A stretch of 64,000 bases of DNA from contig NZ_SLXS01000006.1 in the NCBI RefSeq assembly GCF_004340785.1, positions 62,001-126,000 on the forward strand, in the 5' to 3' direction. The notes under the pieces were generated by a model. The model ran no database searches and had not been told where the DNA came from. It saw only the letters and a list, made by a program, of their open reading frames with translations. Position numbers and translations under genes: made by a program. The stretch's first letter is position 1. Every line of letters starts with the position of its first letter. Source of the DNA: Tumebacillus sp. BK434. Lineage in GTDB: Bacteria > Bacillota > Bacilli > Tumebacillales > Tumebacillaceae. Below, one piece after another: positions 45,301 to 53,315 of this stretch.

Positions 45301-48300
45301 GCGTATGAGCAGGAGGAGATGCCGTTTGAAAAGCTGATTGAGGAACTGCAAGTGCCGCGCAGCCTCAGTCACAATCCGCTAATTCAAACGATGTTCCTGC
45401 TGGAGCAGGAGCCGGTGCAAAGCCAGTGGCAGCTGCCGAACCTCGAAGCGGAGATGCGGGAGACGGACAGCGCAGCGGCGATGTTTGATCTCACGCTGCA
45501 CCTGACCGACACCGGGCAGGGTCTGGCCGGGGGCTGGCAGTACAGCACCGACCTGTTTGACGCAGCGACGATGGAACGCATGAGCGGCCACCTGGTGACG
45601 ATGCTGGAAGCGCTGACCGCCGATCCGGGGCAAAAGCTGGCCGGTCTGCCGCTTTTGACGGCGGAGGAGGAGCACAGGCTGCTCGTGACGTGGAATCAAC
45701 AGGAACACGCTCCGATTTCCCGGACTTGCATCCATGAACTGTTTGAATTCCAAGTCGCACAACGGCCCGATGAGACGGCGGTGGTGTACGGCGCGGACGC
45801 ATACACCTATGGCGAACTGAATGAGCGCGCCAACCGGTTGGCGCACAAACTGCGCACGCTCGGGGTCGGCGCGGAGACGCTGGTCGGCGTATGCATGTCG
45901 CGCTCGGCGGAACTGCCGGCTGCGCTGCTGGGCATTCTCAAGGCGGGCGGGGCGTATGTGCCGCTCGACCCGGACTATCCGGCCGAACGCATCGCTTTGA
46001 TGATGGAAGATGCGGGCGTCTCGGTGCTTTTGACCGAACAGAAGCTACTGTCGCATCTGCCAGAACACGGGGCGCAAGTCTTGCTGTATGAGGACACGGC
46101 AGATGAGCCTGCCGAAACGAGTTCCGCAGTCGTTGCCCCTGATCAGCTTGCATACGTCATCTATACGTCCGGTTCCACGGGACGTCCGAAAGGCGTGGCG
46201 GTCGAACACCACAGCGTCCATGCGCTGATCGAATGGTCGCGTAGGCAGTATGCGCCAGACGAGCTGGCCGTCGTGCTCGCTGGGACGTCGATCTGCTTCG
46301 ACTTGTCGGTGTGGGAATTTTTCGTCACGCTGTCGCTCGGTGGCAAACTGGTCATCGCCGACAATGCGCTTGCGCTGCCCAACCTGCCGAACAAGTCGGA
46401 AATTACGCTGATCAACACCGTACCTTCGGCGATCACCGAACTGCTGCGGCAGAAGGCGATCCCGAAATCGGTGCGCGTGGTGAACCTGTGCGGGGAACCG
46501 TTAAAACGGCAGATCGTCGACAGCCTGTATGCGCTGGGGACGGTGGAAAAGGTGGTCAACGTGTACGGTCCGACAGAAGACACGGTGTACACGACGTATA
46601 GTCTGACCCGCGCCGGACAGCCGGTCACGATCGGCCGGGCGATCGACCGCGAGCGGTTATTTGTCCTCGATGAACAGATGCGCCCGGTGCCGATCGGTGT
46701 GGCCGGCGAGCTGTACATTGGGGGAGCAGGTCTGTCACGGGGCTATCTGCACCGTGCGGAATTGACAGGGGAGCGTTACTTGAACAATCCGTTTGCGCAC
46801 GGGGAACGTCTGTACCGGACGGGCGACTTGGTGCGCTGGCTCGCCAGCGGCGAGCTGGATTATCTGGGCCGCCTCGACCATCAGGTGAAGATCCGCGGCT
46901 TCCGCATCGAGATCGGCGAGGTGGAAGAGACGCTATTGCGGCACGAGGCGGTGTTGGAGACGGCGGTGATCGCACGGGATGACCATGCGGGAAACAAACG
47001 TCTGATCGCCTATGCCGTGCTGGAAAAAGAGTCTTCGGCGAGCGCTCTGCGCGCCTATATGAAAGCAAGTCTGCCCGATTACATGGTGCCGTCTCTGTTT
47101 ATGCTGCTGGAGGAACTCCCGCACACGCCAAGCGGCAAGATCGACCGCAAGCTGCTGCCCGTTCCGGATTTTTCCGCCCTGCAGTCCGAACAGGGGCTCG
47201 AGCCGCGCAATGAGACGGAGCGGGCGCTGGCAGCTCTTTTTGCGGAAGTGCTCGGCTTGGAGCGCGTGGGTGCGGATGATAACTTTTTCGAATCGGGCGG
47301 GCATTCGCTGCTGGCGACCCAACTGATCTCCCGCATCCGGGATCACCTGCAGATCGAACTGCCGCTTCGGGCCTGCTTTGAAGCGCCGACGGTGGCGGAG
47401 CTTGCAGAACGCCTGCGGGAGGCGGGAGCAGTCCGGACAGACATGATCCCGAGCGGGGAACGGGATGGCATCCTGCCGCTATCGTTTACACAGCAGAGAT
47501 TGTGGTTCATGCACCGTCTGCATCCCGAGAATCCGATGTACAACATGCCGACCGTGCTTCGGATGTGCGGAGACTTGAACCTGCTGGCGCTGGAAGCGGC
47601 GCTCGGGGAGATCGTCCGCCGCCATGAAGCGCTGCGCACGGTCTTTGTGCAGCAAGGCGAGGAAGCGGTGCAGGTCATCGGCGAACCGAAGCCGCAGCGC
47701 GTCACTCTGCTCGATCTGTCCCGGCTTCCGGAACCGGAGCGGGAAGCGGATGCGAAGCGCATCCTGCACGAAGAGACGCATCGCCCGTTCGAGCTCAGCA
47801 AAGGACCTCTGCTGCGGGTGATCCTGCTGCGTTTGAGCGATGAAGAACACGTGATGCTCCTGCTCGTGCACCACATCATTTCGGACGGCTGGTCGAACGG
47901 TGTTTTGACCCGCGAACTGACAGCGTTGTATGAGCAATACACGGGAGGAAAGGAAGCGGCGCTGCCCGCTTTGCCCGTTCAGTATGCCGACTATGCCTGC
48001 TGGCAGCGCGAATGGCTGCTCGGCGGGGAAATCACCGATCAGCTTGGGTATTGGCAGGAGCAGCTCAGCGGGGAACTGCCTGTGCTCGCCCTGACGACCG
48101 ATCGTCCCCGTCCGGCCGAGTTCAGCTATCGCGGTACCTGTGAGCCGTTCCAACTGTCGGAAGAGCTGACGGCGCAGCTGAACCGTTTGTCCCGGCAGGA
48201 AGGCGTGACGCTGTTCATGACCCTGCTTGCCGCCTTCAACACCTTGCTGCACCGTTATACAGGGCAAGATGACATCATCGTCGGATCGCCGATCGCCGGA

Positions 48301-51300
48301 CGCAGCCGGGCGGAGATCGAGCAGCTGATCGGATTCTTTGTCAACATGTTGCCGCTGCGCACCGACCTGTCCGGGGACCCGACCTTCCGCGAGCTGCTGC
48401 AGCGGGTGAAGCGCGTGACGCTTGGCGCTTATGCACATCAGGACGTGCCGTTCGAACAGCTGGTCGATGAGGTCAAGCCGGAGCGCGACCTGTCCCGCAC
48501 GCCGTTGTTCCAAGCCTGCTTGATCTTGCAGAACCTTCCGGACCAGGTGTGGCGTCTGCCGGGCCTGACGGTGGAAGCGCAGCCGGTCACCAGCGACACG
48601 GCGAAATTTGACATCACCTTTGCGATGCAGGAGCAAAACGGCAGGCTGCACGGGGTAGTTGAGTACAATACGGACCTGTTTGACGCCGCTACGATCCGCC
48701 GCATGACCGGACACTGGTCGAATCTGCTGGAGAGTATCGCTGAAGAGGCGGGGCGGCCGCTGTACGACCTTCCTTGGCTTTCGGAAGCGGAAAAACACGA
48801 CCTGCTCGAGCGCTGGAACGACACCCGGACCCCTTACCCGAGAGACAAAACCATTCAAGCGTTATTTGAAGAGCAAGCGGCCCGCACCCCGGACGCGGAT
48901 GCCGTGCTTTTCGCGGGGGACAACATGACCTATCGCGAACTGAACGAGCAAGCCAACCGGGTGGCGCACCGTCTGCTCGCGCTTGGTGTGCAGCCGGATG
49001 AACCTATCGGCATCTCCGTTTCCCGTTCCTTCGATCTGCTGATTGGCGTGCTCGGCATCGTAAAAGCGGGCGGCGCGTACGTTCCGCTCGATCCGGAGTA
49101 TCCAAACGAGCGGCTGGCCCTGATGGTGGAAGACGCTGCGCTGAGGATCATCCTGACGCAGGAGCATCTGCTCGCCGACCTGCCGGACACACAGGCAGTC
49201 CTGCTGTGCCTCGATCGCGACCGGGAGGTTTGGGACAACGAGAGCTGCGAGAATCCGCCTTGCCGGACCACCAGCGATCATCTGGCGTACATCATCTACA
49301 CGTCAGGATCGACCGGCCGTCCGAAAGGCACATGCATCCCGCAGCACGCGGTCAGCCGGCTGGTGAAAAACAGCAACTATGTGCAGTTCACCGCCGAAGA
49401 TACGATCGCGCAGGTGTCCAACTCGGCATTTGACGCGGCGACGTTCGAATTCTGGGGCGCGCTGCTGAACGGCGGACGTCTGGTGATCCTGCCTAAAGAG
49501 CTGGTGCTGGACGTAGACCTGTTCGCCGCGGCGATCCAAGAGCACAACGTCACATCGATGTTCCTCACCGTCGCGCTGTTTAACCAGATGGCGGCCGTGC
49601 GGCCAGACGCCTTCCGCACGATGCGCGACCTGCTCGCCGGCGGCGACGCGCTCGACCCCAAGTGGGTGAAAGCGGTGTTGGAACACGGCGCACCGAAGCG
49701 TTTGCTCAACGGCTACGGCCCGACCGAAAGCACGACGTTTGCGGCGTGGCACGAGATCAAGGCGGTGCCGGAGGGAGCGGTGTCCATTCCGATCGGCCAG
49801 CCGCTTGCCAACACCTCGCTGTACGTGCTCGATGTGCAGATGCAGCCGGTGGCAATCGGTGTGCCGGGCGAGCTCTACATCGGCGGCGACGGGCTGGCCC
49901 GCGGCTATCTCAACCGTCCCGATCTGACGGCAGAGCGCTTCGTGCCGCATCCGTTCAGCGCGGAGCCGAACGCCCGGCTGTATAAGACGGGAGATCTCGT
50001 GCGCCGTTTGGCGGACGGCAACATCGAGTTTATCGGCCGCGTCGATTTCCAAGTCAAGATCCGCGGCTTCCGCATTGAACTGGGCGAGATCAAAGAAACG
50101 CTGCTCCGCCATGAACTCGTCCAAGACGCGCTGGTGCTGGCCCGCGAAGACGAGCCGGGCGAAAAGCGCATCATCGCCTACGTCACGCCCAGCGGGGAGG
50201 AGAGCGGCCTCGCGCAGGTCCTGCGCCGCGATCTCAAAGAGCAGTTGCCCGCCTACATGGTGCCGGCTGTGTTCCTCGTGCTGAAAAGCCTCCCGCTCAC
50301 GCCAAATGGGAAGATCGACCGCAGTGCACTGCCCAAGCCGGAAGACATGCTGCCGGAAACACATCAGGTCGACACACCGCGCCAAGCCGGACTGGAATCG
50401 GATCTTCGCAGCGTCTGGCAGGAGGTGCTGGGCAGGCAGGATGTCGGACTGCACGACAACTTTTTCGATCTGGGCGGGCACTCGCTTCTGCTGAGCAAAG
50501 CGCACCAAAAAATCCAAGAGCGAATCGGGCGCACCTTCCCGCTGGTAACCATGTTCAAACATACCACGGTGGCCGCCTTGACCTCCTTTTTGCAAGGCGA
50601 CCGCCCCAGCGCTGAGCGGAAAAAAGCGGAGCATGGCACTCCGCGCACCGAGAGCCGCAGCATCGCGATCATCGGTATGGCGGGGCGCTTCCCGGATGCA
50701 AGCGATCTTGCCCGCTTCTGGCGCAACCTTGCAGATGGAGTGCAATCGGTGCAATTTTTCCCGGAAGAGCAGCCGGCGATGGCCTTGCCGGGAATGGTGA
50801 TGGCAGGCGCCTTGCTGCCGGACCCGGAATACTTTGATGCTGAATTCTTCGGCATGTCTGAGCAAGAAGCACTGTTGACCGACCCTCAGCAGCGCCTGCT
50901 GCTCGAATGCTCACAGGAAGCGTTGGAAAGCGCCGGGTACATCCCGCAGCGCTTCGACGGCAAGATCGCCCTGTATGCGGCGGGGGGAGAGAACAAGTAT
51001 GCACAGCTTCTGCTGCAAGATCCGTCTCTGCTGCAGGAGACGGAGAACTTGATTCATTTTTCGACCGGCAATGATACCAACTTCCTGACCACCAAAGTTT
51101 CCTACCGCCTGAACCTGAAAGGCCCAAGCTTTGTTGTGCAGACGGCCTGCACCGGGTCGGCCGTGTCCATCCACCTCGCGTGCCAAAGCCTGCTCGCCGG
51201 GGAAAGCGACATGGCGCTGGCCGGGGGCACCAATGTCAAAGTGCCGCAAAAACAAGGCTATCTCGCATTTGAAGGTGGGCCGTACTCCTTCACGGGCGAG

Positions 51301-52302
51301 AACTGCCGGCCGTTTGACGCCGATACGGAAGGGGCGTTTGTCGGCTTCGGCACAGGGGTCGTGCTGCTCAAGCGTCTGGACGATGCGCTCCGGGACGGCG
51401 ATCCGATTCATGCGGTGATCCGTTCTACCGCTTTGAACAACGACGGCGCAGCAAAAGTCGGATTCACAGCCCTTGGCGCAGAAGGCATCGAGCAGGTCAT
51501 TCGCGAGGCGGTCGACCAGGCGGGCATCGACCCGCAGACGGTGACCTACATCGCCGCACACGGGATGGGCACGCCGCTTGGCGACGCGATTGAAGCGGAC
51601 GCTTTGGCTACCGTCTACGGCGCGGGCGCGGAAAAAACGGGCTGGTGCGCGCTCAACTCGATCAAGCCGAACATCGGTCATACCGGTGTCACGGCGGGCG
51701 TCGCCAACGTGATCCACACGGTGCTTGCCATGCAGCACAAAGCGCTGCCGCCCTTGTTGGGATATCGAACGCCGAATCCGCAGATCGAGGTTGCGAACAG
51801 CCCGTTCTACTTCAACACCGCTTTGACGGCATGGGAAACGGAGCCGGGAGTGCCGCGCCGCGCCGGGGTCAACTCCTTTGCGCTGGGCGGCACCAACGCG
51901 CACCTGATCCTCGAAGAAGCGCCGGCGCTGCAGTCGGAACCTTCGCAGCGCGCCGAACACGCGGTGGTGCTTTCGGCGAGGACGCCGGAAGCGTTGGAGA
52001 TCATGGCGAACAACCTCGCCGATCATCTGGAGCAGCACCCCGGACTAACGCTTGCCGATGTCGCGTACACTTTGCAGACCGGCCGCGCCGTGTATGCTCA
52101 CAGCCGCGTCCTGCTCTGCCGCGACGTGCCGGATGCGATCGCTCAACTGCGCGGCCAGCAGCAGCGCACCGTGTCTTTGGAAGAGTTGGATTGGAGCACG
52201 CACTATGCGAACGAAAAGCGCCTTCGTGTGCCGTTGCCGACCTATCCGTTCGAAAAGAAACGCTATAGCGTGGAGCCGCAAACAGCAAAAACCACCCTCT
52301 GA
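39358..52302 (+). CDS. Hybrid NRPS-PKS, A-PCP-(C-A-PCP)3-KS, 4314 residues
   Basis: One uninterrupted frame; GTG start after GGGAGG. Module 1: A (about 30-520, A3 motif at Y181), PCP Ser567. Module 2: C (625-1060, HHIVSDG with His756), A (Y1226), PCP Ser1611. Module 3: C (1671-2110, His1797), A (Y2269, A10 Lys2594), PCP Ser2650. Module 4: C (2706-3150, His2839), A (Y3314, Lys3652), PCP Ser3709. Then KS (3767-4190; Cys3931, His4068, His4108) and a trans-AT-style linker ending LPTYPFEKKRY. Specificity codes read against GrsA: A1 DAMLCGFIAK, A2 DAYMIGAVAK, A3 DLWNNCVVYK (Ala-like), A4 DAFFLGGTFK (Val-like). No epimerase, AT, ACP, reductase or thioesterase. All catalytic residues checked are intact. 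The product would be a tetrapeptidyl chain handed to the KS; how it is released is unknown. Confidence 0.95.
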   Translation: MSEIDGMLGHLMTKKEQHQLLVLWNDTAAEFPRELCLHELFEQQAERTPDAPAVLYQEQLLTYGELNARANGVAERLLQQGVGPDVLVGISAERRPELVIAVLGVLKAGGAYLPLDPDYPTERLLYMLEDSGAPVLLTQTHLSKRFAGTNARLLFLEDMTAAQEANVTSAVTATDLAYVIYTSGSTGRPKGTMIEHRSIVNFVWDMKSRLELGPDKRVLQAASFSFDASVMELFTALTTGALLCMADREDLLPGQPLVDLLRELRITNLLLPASALAQLPDTDLPDLTTLCNGGEACSAELAARLSKGRRFFNFYGPTEATIATSAERCDGSRKPPIGRPFSNVRYYVLDEQLRPVPVGEPGELHIGGSTLARGYLNRPELTAERFLPDPFVDEPGARMYKTGDLVRWLPEGTVEYLRRIDQQVKLRGLRIELGEIEQQLAEHPQIGEAVAIVREDLPGDPRLAAYVLPLPGEAVSGRELRDFLHDRLPSFMVPGAVVVLDRLPLTPNGKLDRQALPAPIWSREELSSKYVAPRDPVEAAVAAVMAVVLGVAELGVQDYFLELGGHSLLATQVISRVREQLLADVTVRDLLEGQTAEMLALAVKRQQAAGVDAPGKIVRQHLQQAPLSFAQQRLWFMQQMESRSAAYNTPYAVRLTGSLDAERLIAALQEVVARHESLRTVFVTEDGQPVQIVRAERNAAVTVQDLRGMDDREALARQMMADAAGEPFDLEKGPLLRCDLVRLEDTAWLLLLNLHHIVSDGWSMGVLLRELSALYAGQSLSELPIQVIDAAAWQRERMQGETLNNLLTFWKEQAAGAPSVLDLPTDQPRPAVQSGRGAAQFFTVPADLAARLKRLGQQEQATLFMTLLASYQALLHRYTRQDDLLVGSPSAGRTRAELEGLIGFFVNTLVYRADFSGEPSFRELLRQVRERAQAAYAHEELPFEKLVDELQIERSLSHHPLIQTMFTLESTAPVQSWQHESLQADYVQIDGKTSKFDLALRLIVTADGLSGEWEYSTDLFAAETIGRLTGHFLTLLQGIAAQPDEKVALLPLLTEAERLALLPNESAPALLAAPDGCIHQLIGRQAAATPDACALRYAGREMTYRELEVRANQLARHLHAVGVGPDVLVGLSVERSPEMIVSMLGILKAGGAYLPLDPDYPSDRLAFMLEDAQVQVLVTQSQLLDRLPHQGVRTVCLDRDRAVIAVESADPVPSNVTAGHLAYVIYTSGSTGKPKGVLLEHCGLCQLVAAVNERFDIRPGRRVLQFATFNFDASVYEIFTTLTGGATLVLADSDTLLPGENLQRLLRAEKVNTAMLPPAALAVTSADGLPDLQTVISGGEACTAELAARWAKGRRFLNAYGPTEGTVAATLADGVDGSQKPPIGRALPHVQTYVLDRHLQPVPAGVPGELHIGGAGLARGYLNREELTREKFIPHPFADGAASRLYKTGDLVRLLPDGQLDYLGRLDDQVKIRGFRIETGEIAAALLQHRAVREAVVVVMEAKTGEKRLVAYVVAEPELTLSDGELRAFLKESLPGYLVPSAFVLLERLPLTANGKVDRRALPVPDAALWTAEYVAPRDEVERLTAEIWQDVLGVENVGVRDDFFARGGHSLTATQVVSRLQRALQADVTVRDLFAGPTVEELAARIRGRAQQEAPPAAEIVARERVDGMAPLSFSQQRLWFLQQLKPDSAAYNIPFALHLRGALDLLMLERSLQELAGRHEALRTTFAELEGKPVQVIARQADLKLVVQEIPEAEVERLARDEAQTPFDLTAGPLLRATALRVNEQEHVLLLTMHHIISDGWSMGIFLRELTAVYRELEQGGVPQLAELPVQYADYAEWQLERLQGEKMEHLTGYWKQKLNGAPTVLELPADRPHPPVQSYAGAYCPLVLSKALTERLKAMCQAEGATLFAGLLAAYQAFLYRMTRQEDLLVGFPAAGRNRAETEGLIGFFVNTLVSRAVCAPEMTFRDLLAQVSEGVLEAYEQEEMPFEKLIEELQVPRSLSHNPLIQTMFLLEQEPVQSQWQLPNLEAEMRETDSAAAMFDLTLHLTDTGQGLAGGWQYSTDLFDAATMERMSGHLVTMLEALTADPGQKLAGLPLLTAEEEHRLLVTWNQQEHAPISRTCIHELFEFQVAQRPDETAVVYGADAYTYGELNERANRLAHKLRTLGVGAETLVGVCMSRSAELPAALLGILKAGGAYVPLDPDYPAERIALMMEDAGVSVLLTEQKLLSHLPEHGAQVLLYEDTADEPAETSSAVVAPDQLAYVIYTSGSTGRPKGVAVEHHSVHALIEWSRRQYAPDELAVVLAGTSICFDLSVWEFFVTLSLGGKLVIADNALALPNLPNKSEITLINTVPSAITELLRQKAIPKSVRVVNLCGEPLKRQIVDSLYALGTVEKVVNVYGPTEDTVYTTYSLTRAGQPVTIGRAIDRERLFVLDEQMRPVPIGVAGELYIGGAGLSRGYLHRAELTGERYLNNPFAHGERLYRTGDLVRWLASGELDYLGRLDHQVKIRGFRIEIGEVEETLLRHEAVLETAVIARDDHAGNKRLIAYAVLEKESSASALRAYMKASLPDYMVPSLFMLLEELPHTPSGKIDRKLLPVPDFSALQSEQGLEPRNETERALAALFAEVLGLERVGADDNFFESGGHSLLATQLISRIRDHLQIELPLRACFEAPTVAELAERLREAGAVRTDMIPSGERDGILPLSFTQQRLWFMHRLHPENPMYNMPTVLRMCGDLNLLALEAALGEIVRRHEALRTVFVQQGEEAVQVIGEPKPQRVTLLDLSRLPEPEREADAKRILHEETHRPFELSKGPLLRVILLRLSDEEHVMLLLVHHIISDGWSNGVLTRELTALYEQYTGGKEAALPALPVQYADYACWQREWLLGGEITDQLGYWQEQLSGELPVLALTTDRPRPAEFSYRGTCEPFQLSEELTAQLNRLSRQEGVTLFMTLLAAFNTLLHRYTGQDDIIVGSPIAGRSRAEIEQLIGFFVNMLPLRTDLSGDPTFRELLQRVKRVTLGAYAHQDVPFEQLVDEVKPERDLSRTPLFQACLILQNLPDQVWRLPGLTVEAQPVTSDTAKFDITFAMQEQNGRLHGVVEYNTDLFDAATIRRMTGHWSNLLESIAEEAGRPLYDLPWLSEAEKHDLLERWNDTRTPYPRDKTIQALFEEQAARTPDADAVLFAGDNMTYRELNEQANRVAHRLLALGVQPDEPIGISVSRSFDLLIGVLGIVKAGGAYVPLDPEYPNERLALMVEDAALRIILTQEHLLADLPDTQAVLLCLDRDREVWDNESCENPPCRTTSDHLAYIIYTSGSTGRPKGTCIPQHAVSRLVKNSNYVQFTAEDTIAQVSNSAFDAATFEFWGALLNGGRLVILPKELVLDVDLFAAAIQEHNVTSMFLTVALFNQMAAVRPDAFRTMRDLLAGGDALDPKWVKAVLEHGAPKRLLNGYGPTESTTFAAWHEIKAVPEGAVSIPIGQPLANTSLYVLDVQMQPVAIGVPGELYIGGDGLARGYLNRPDLTAERFVPHPFSAEPNARLYKTGDLVRRLADGNIEFIGRVDFQVKIRGFRIELGEIKETLLRHELVQDALVLAREDEPGEKRIIAYVTPSGEESGLAQVLRRDLKEQLPAYMVPAVFLVLKSLPLTPNGKIDRSALPKPEDMLPETHQVDTPRQAGLESDLRSVWQEVLGRQDVGLHDNFFDLGGHSLLLSKAHQKIQERIGRTFPLVTMFKHTTVAALTSFLQGDRPSAERKKAEHGTPRTESRSIAIIGMAGRFPDASDLARFWRNLADGVQSVQFFPEEQPAMALPGMVMAGALLPDPEYFDAEFFGMSEQEALLTDPQQRLLLECSQEALESAGYIPQRFDGKIALYAAGGENKYAQLLLQDPSLLQETENLIHFSTGNDTNFLTTKVSYRLNLKGPSFVVQTACTGSAVSIHLACQSLLAGESDMALAGGTNVKVPQKQGYLAFEGGPYSFTGENCRPFDADTEGAFVGFGTGVVLLKRLDDALRDGDPIHAVIRSTALNNDGAAKVGFTALGAEGIEQVIREAVDQAGIDPQTVTYIAAHGMGTPLGDAIEADALATVYGAGAEKTGWCALNSIKPNIGHTGVTAGVANVIHTVLAMQHKALPPLLGYRTPNPQIEVANSPFYFNTALTAWETEPGVPRRAGVNSFALGGTNAHLILEEAPALQSEPSQRAEHAVVLSARTPEALEIMANNLADHLEQHPGLTLADVAYTLQTGRAVYAHSRVLLCRDVPDAIAQLRGQQQRTVSLEELDWSTHYANEKRLRVPLPTYPFEKKRYSVEPQTAKTTL

Positions 52303-52316
52303 CGAGGGTGGTTTTT
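52287..52316. terminator. Bidirectional terminator at the NRPS end
   Basis: AAAAACCACCCTC (52287-52299) pairs with GAGGGTGGTTTTT (52304-52316). The stem begins inside the last codons of the NRPS, so no lost domain lies directly downstream. Confidence 0.92.
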
Positions 52317-52322
52317 CACGTT

Positions 52323-53315
52323 TTAAGCCAACACATCCCGCTTCGTAAACGAAGCAAATGACACAGCCAGCGACGCAGCCGACCAGACCGCCAGCACGGC
52401 CAGCGAGTAGCCGAGCGTCAAGCCGTCGACGGCAGGCGGCGCGCCGTTGATGTAGCCGGCGAGGTTGAGGTGGGTGGTGAAGACATATTTGGTCAGCGGG
52501 AAATCGGTCGCCAGCTGAACCATGATGCTGCCGCCGATCAGCACGGCGAGCATCACGCCCATGCCGGTCGCCGTGCCGCGCACCAGCACGGAGACCATGA
52601 ACGACAAGGTCGCCACGGCGATCGCCGCGATCCAGCCCAGCCCATAGTTCATCAGGAGCAGGTGCCAATGCGGGATCACCCGCACGTTATCCGCATCCAG
52701 CGTGCCGTTGACGATGCTGAAGCCGGTCAGCATCGGCGCATCCCAGCCCCGGTAGCCGAAGAAGATCCCGGAGATCAGGAAGGATAGCACGCCCATCGCC
52801 AGCACCGTCAGCGTGGTGAAGATCAGCAGCGTCAAATACTTGCTCATCAAGATCCGCCAGCGCTTGACCGGCCTCGTGAGCAGCAGCTTGATCGTCCCGT
52901 CCTGATGCTCCGACGACACGATGTCGGTCGCGATGACGATGACGAGCAGGGGCAGGAACAAGGAGATGCCAAACTGCATGAAGATCCGCGCAAACGTTGT
53001 CGCGCCCGGTTCGGACGGGTTGATGTCGCGGTCCAGATAGTATTTGTTCTGTTCAATCCGCAGGGTCATCTGCGTGCGGCGCGCCTCGTCGAGCGTCGGG
53101 TTGGCGAGGCGGCGCTCCGTCTCGGTGATCTCCTTGCCAAGCTCAGCGCGCCAGTCGGTGACGCCGGTTTGGGCCTTCATCTTCTGCTGATCGTGATATT
53201 GCCCATAGGCAAACAGCGGAATCAGCACGGCGAGGATCAGCATGACGACGAGGAAGCGCTTTTTGCGCAGCACCTTCAGCGTCTCGTTGCGTGTCAACTG
53301 ATAGAGGTTACGCAA
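52323..53315 (-). CDS. ABC-2 type transporter permease
   Basis: 330 residues. One N-terminal span (RKKRFLVVMLILAVLIPLFA), a large extracytoplasmic loop (about 50-115), then five spans, with the ABC-2 signature DIVSSEHQDGTIKLLLTRPVKR between the second and third. Start TTG at 53315, with a full Shine-Dalgarno GGAGGTGAT eight bases before; the GTG nearer by would overlap that site. Start overlaps the ATPase stop by 8 bases. Exports lipids, drugs or peptides; possibly the NRPS product, an inference from position only. Confidence 0.88.
   Translation of the reverse strand: MRNLYQLTRNETLKVLRKKRFLVVMLILAVLIPLFAYGQYHDQQKMKAQTGVTDWRAELGKEITETERRLANPTLDEARRTQMTLRIEQNKYYLDRDINPSEPGATTFARIFMQFGISLFLPLLVIVIATDIVSSEHQDGTIKLLLTRPVKRWRILMSKYLTLLIFTTLTVLAMGVLSFLISGIFFGYRGWDAPMLTGFSIVNGTLDADNVRVIPHWHLLLMNYGLGWIAAIAVATLSFMVSVLVRGTATGMGVMLAVLIGGSIMVQLATDFPLTKYVFTTHLNLAGYINGAPPAVDGLTLGYSLAVLAVWSAASLAVSFASFTKRDVLA

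Noticed and set aside
51934-52299. Truncated acyltransferase domain after the KS
   Set aside because: The stretch with VVLSARTPEALEIMANNL and LPTYPFEKKRY is the ordinary KS-flanking linker of trans-AT enzymes; no GHSxG or other AT core is present.
39358-52302. Large direct repeats inside the NRPS gene as a mobile or recombination element
   Set aside because: The similarity is that of homologous A, PCP and C domains; the frame is continuous and there are no element ends.
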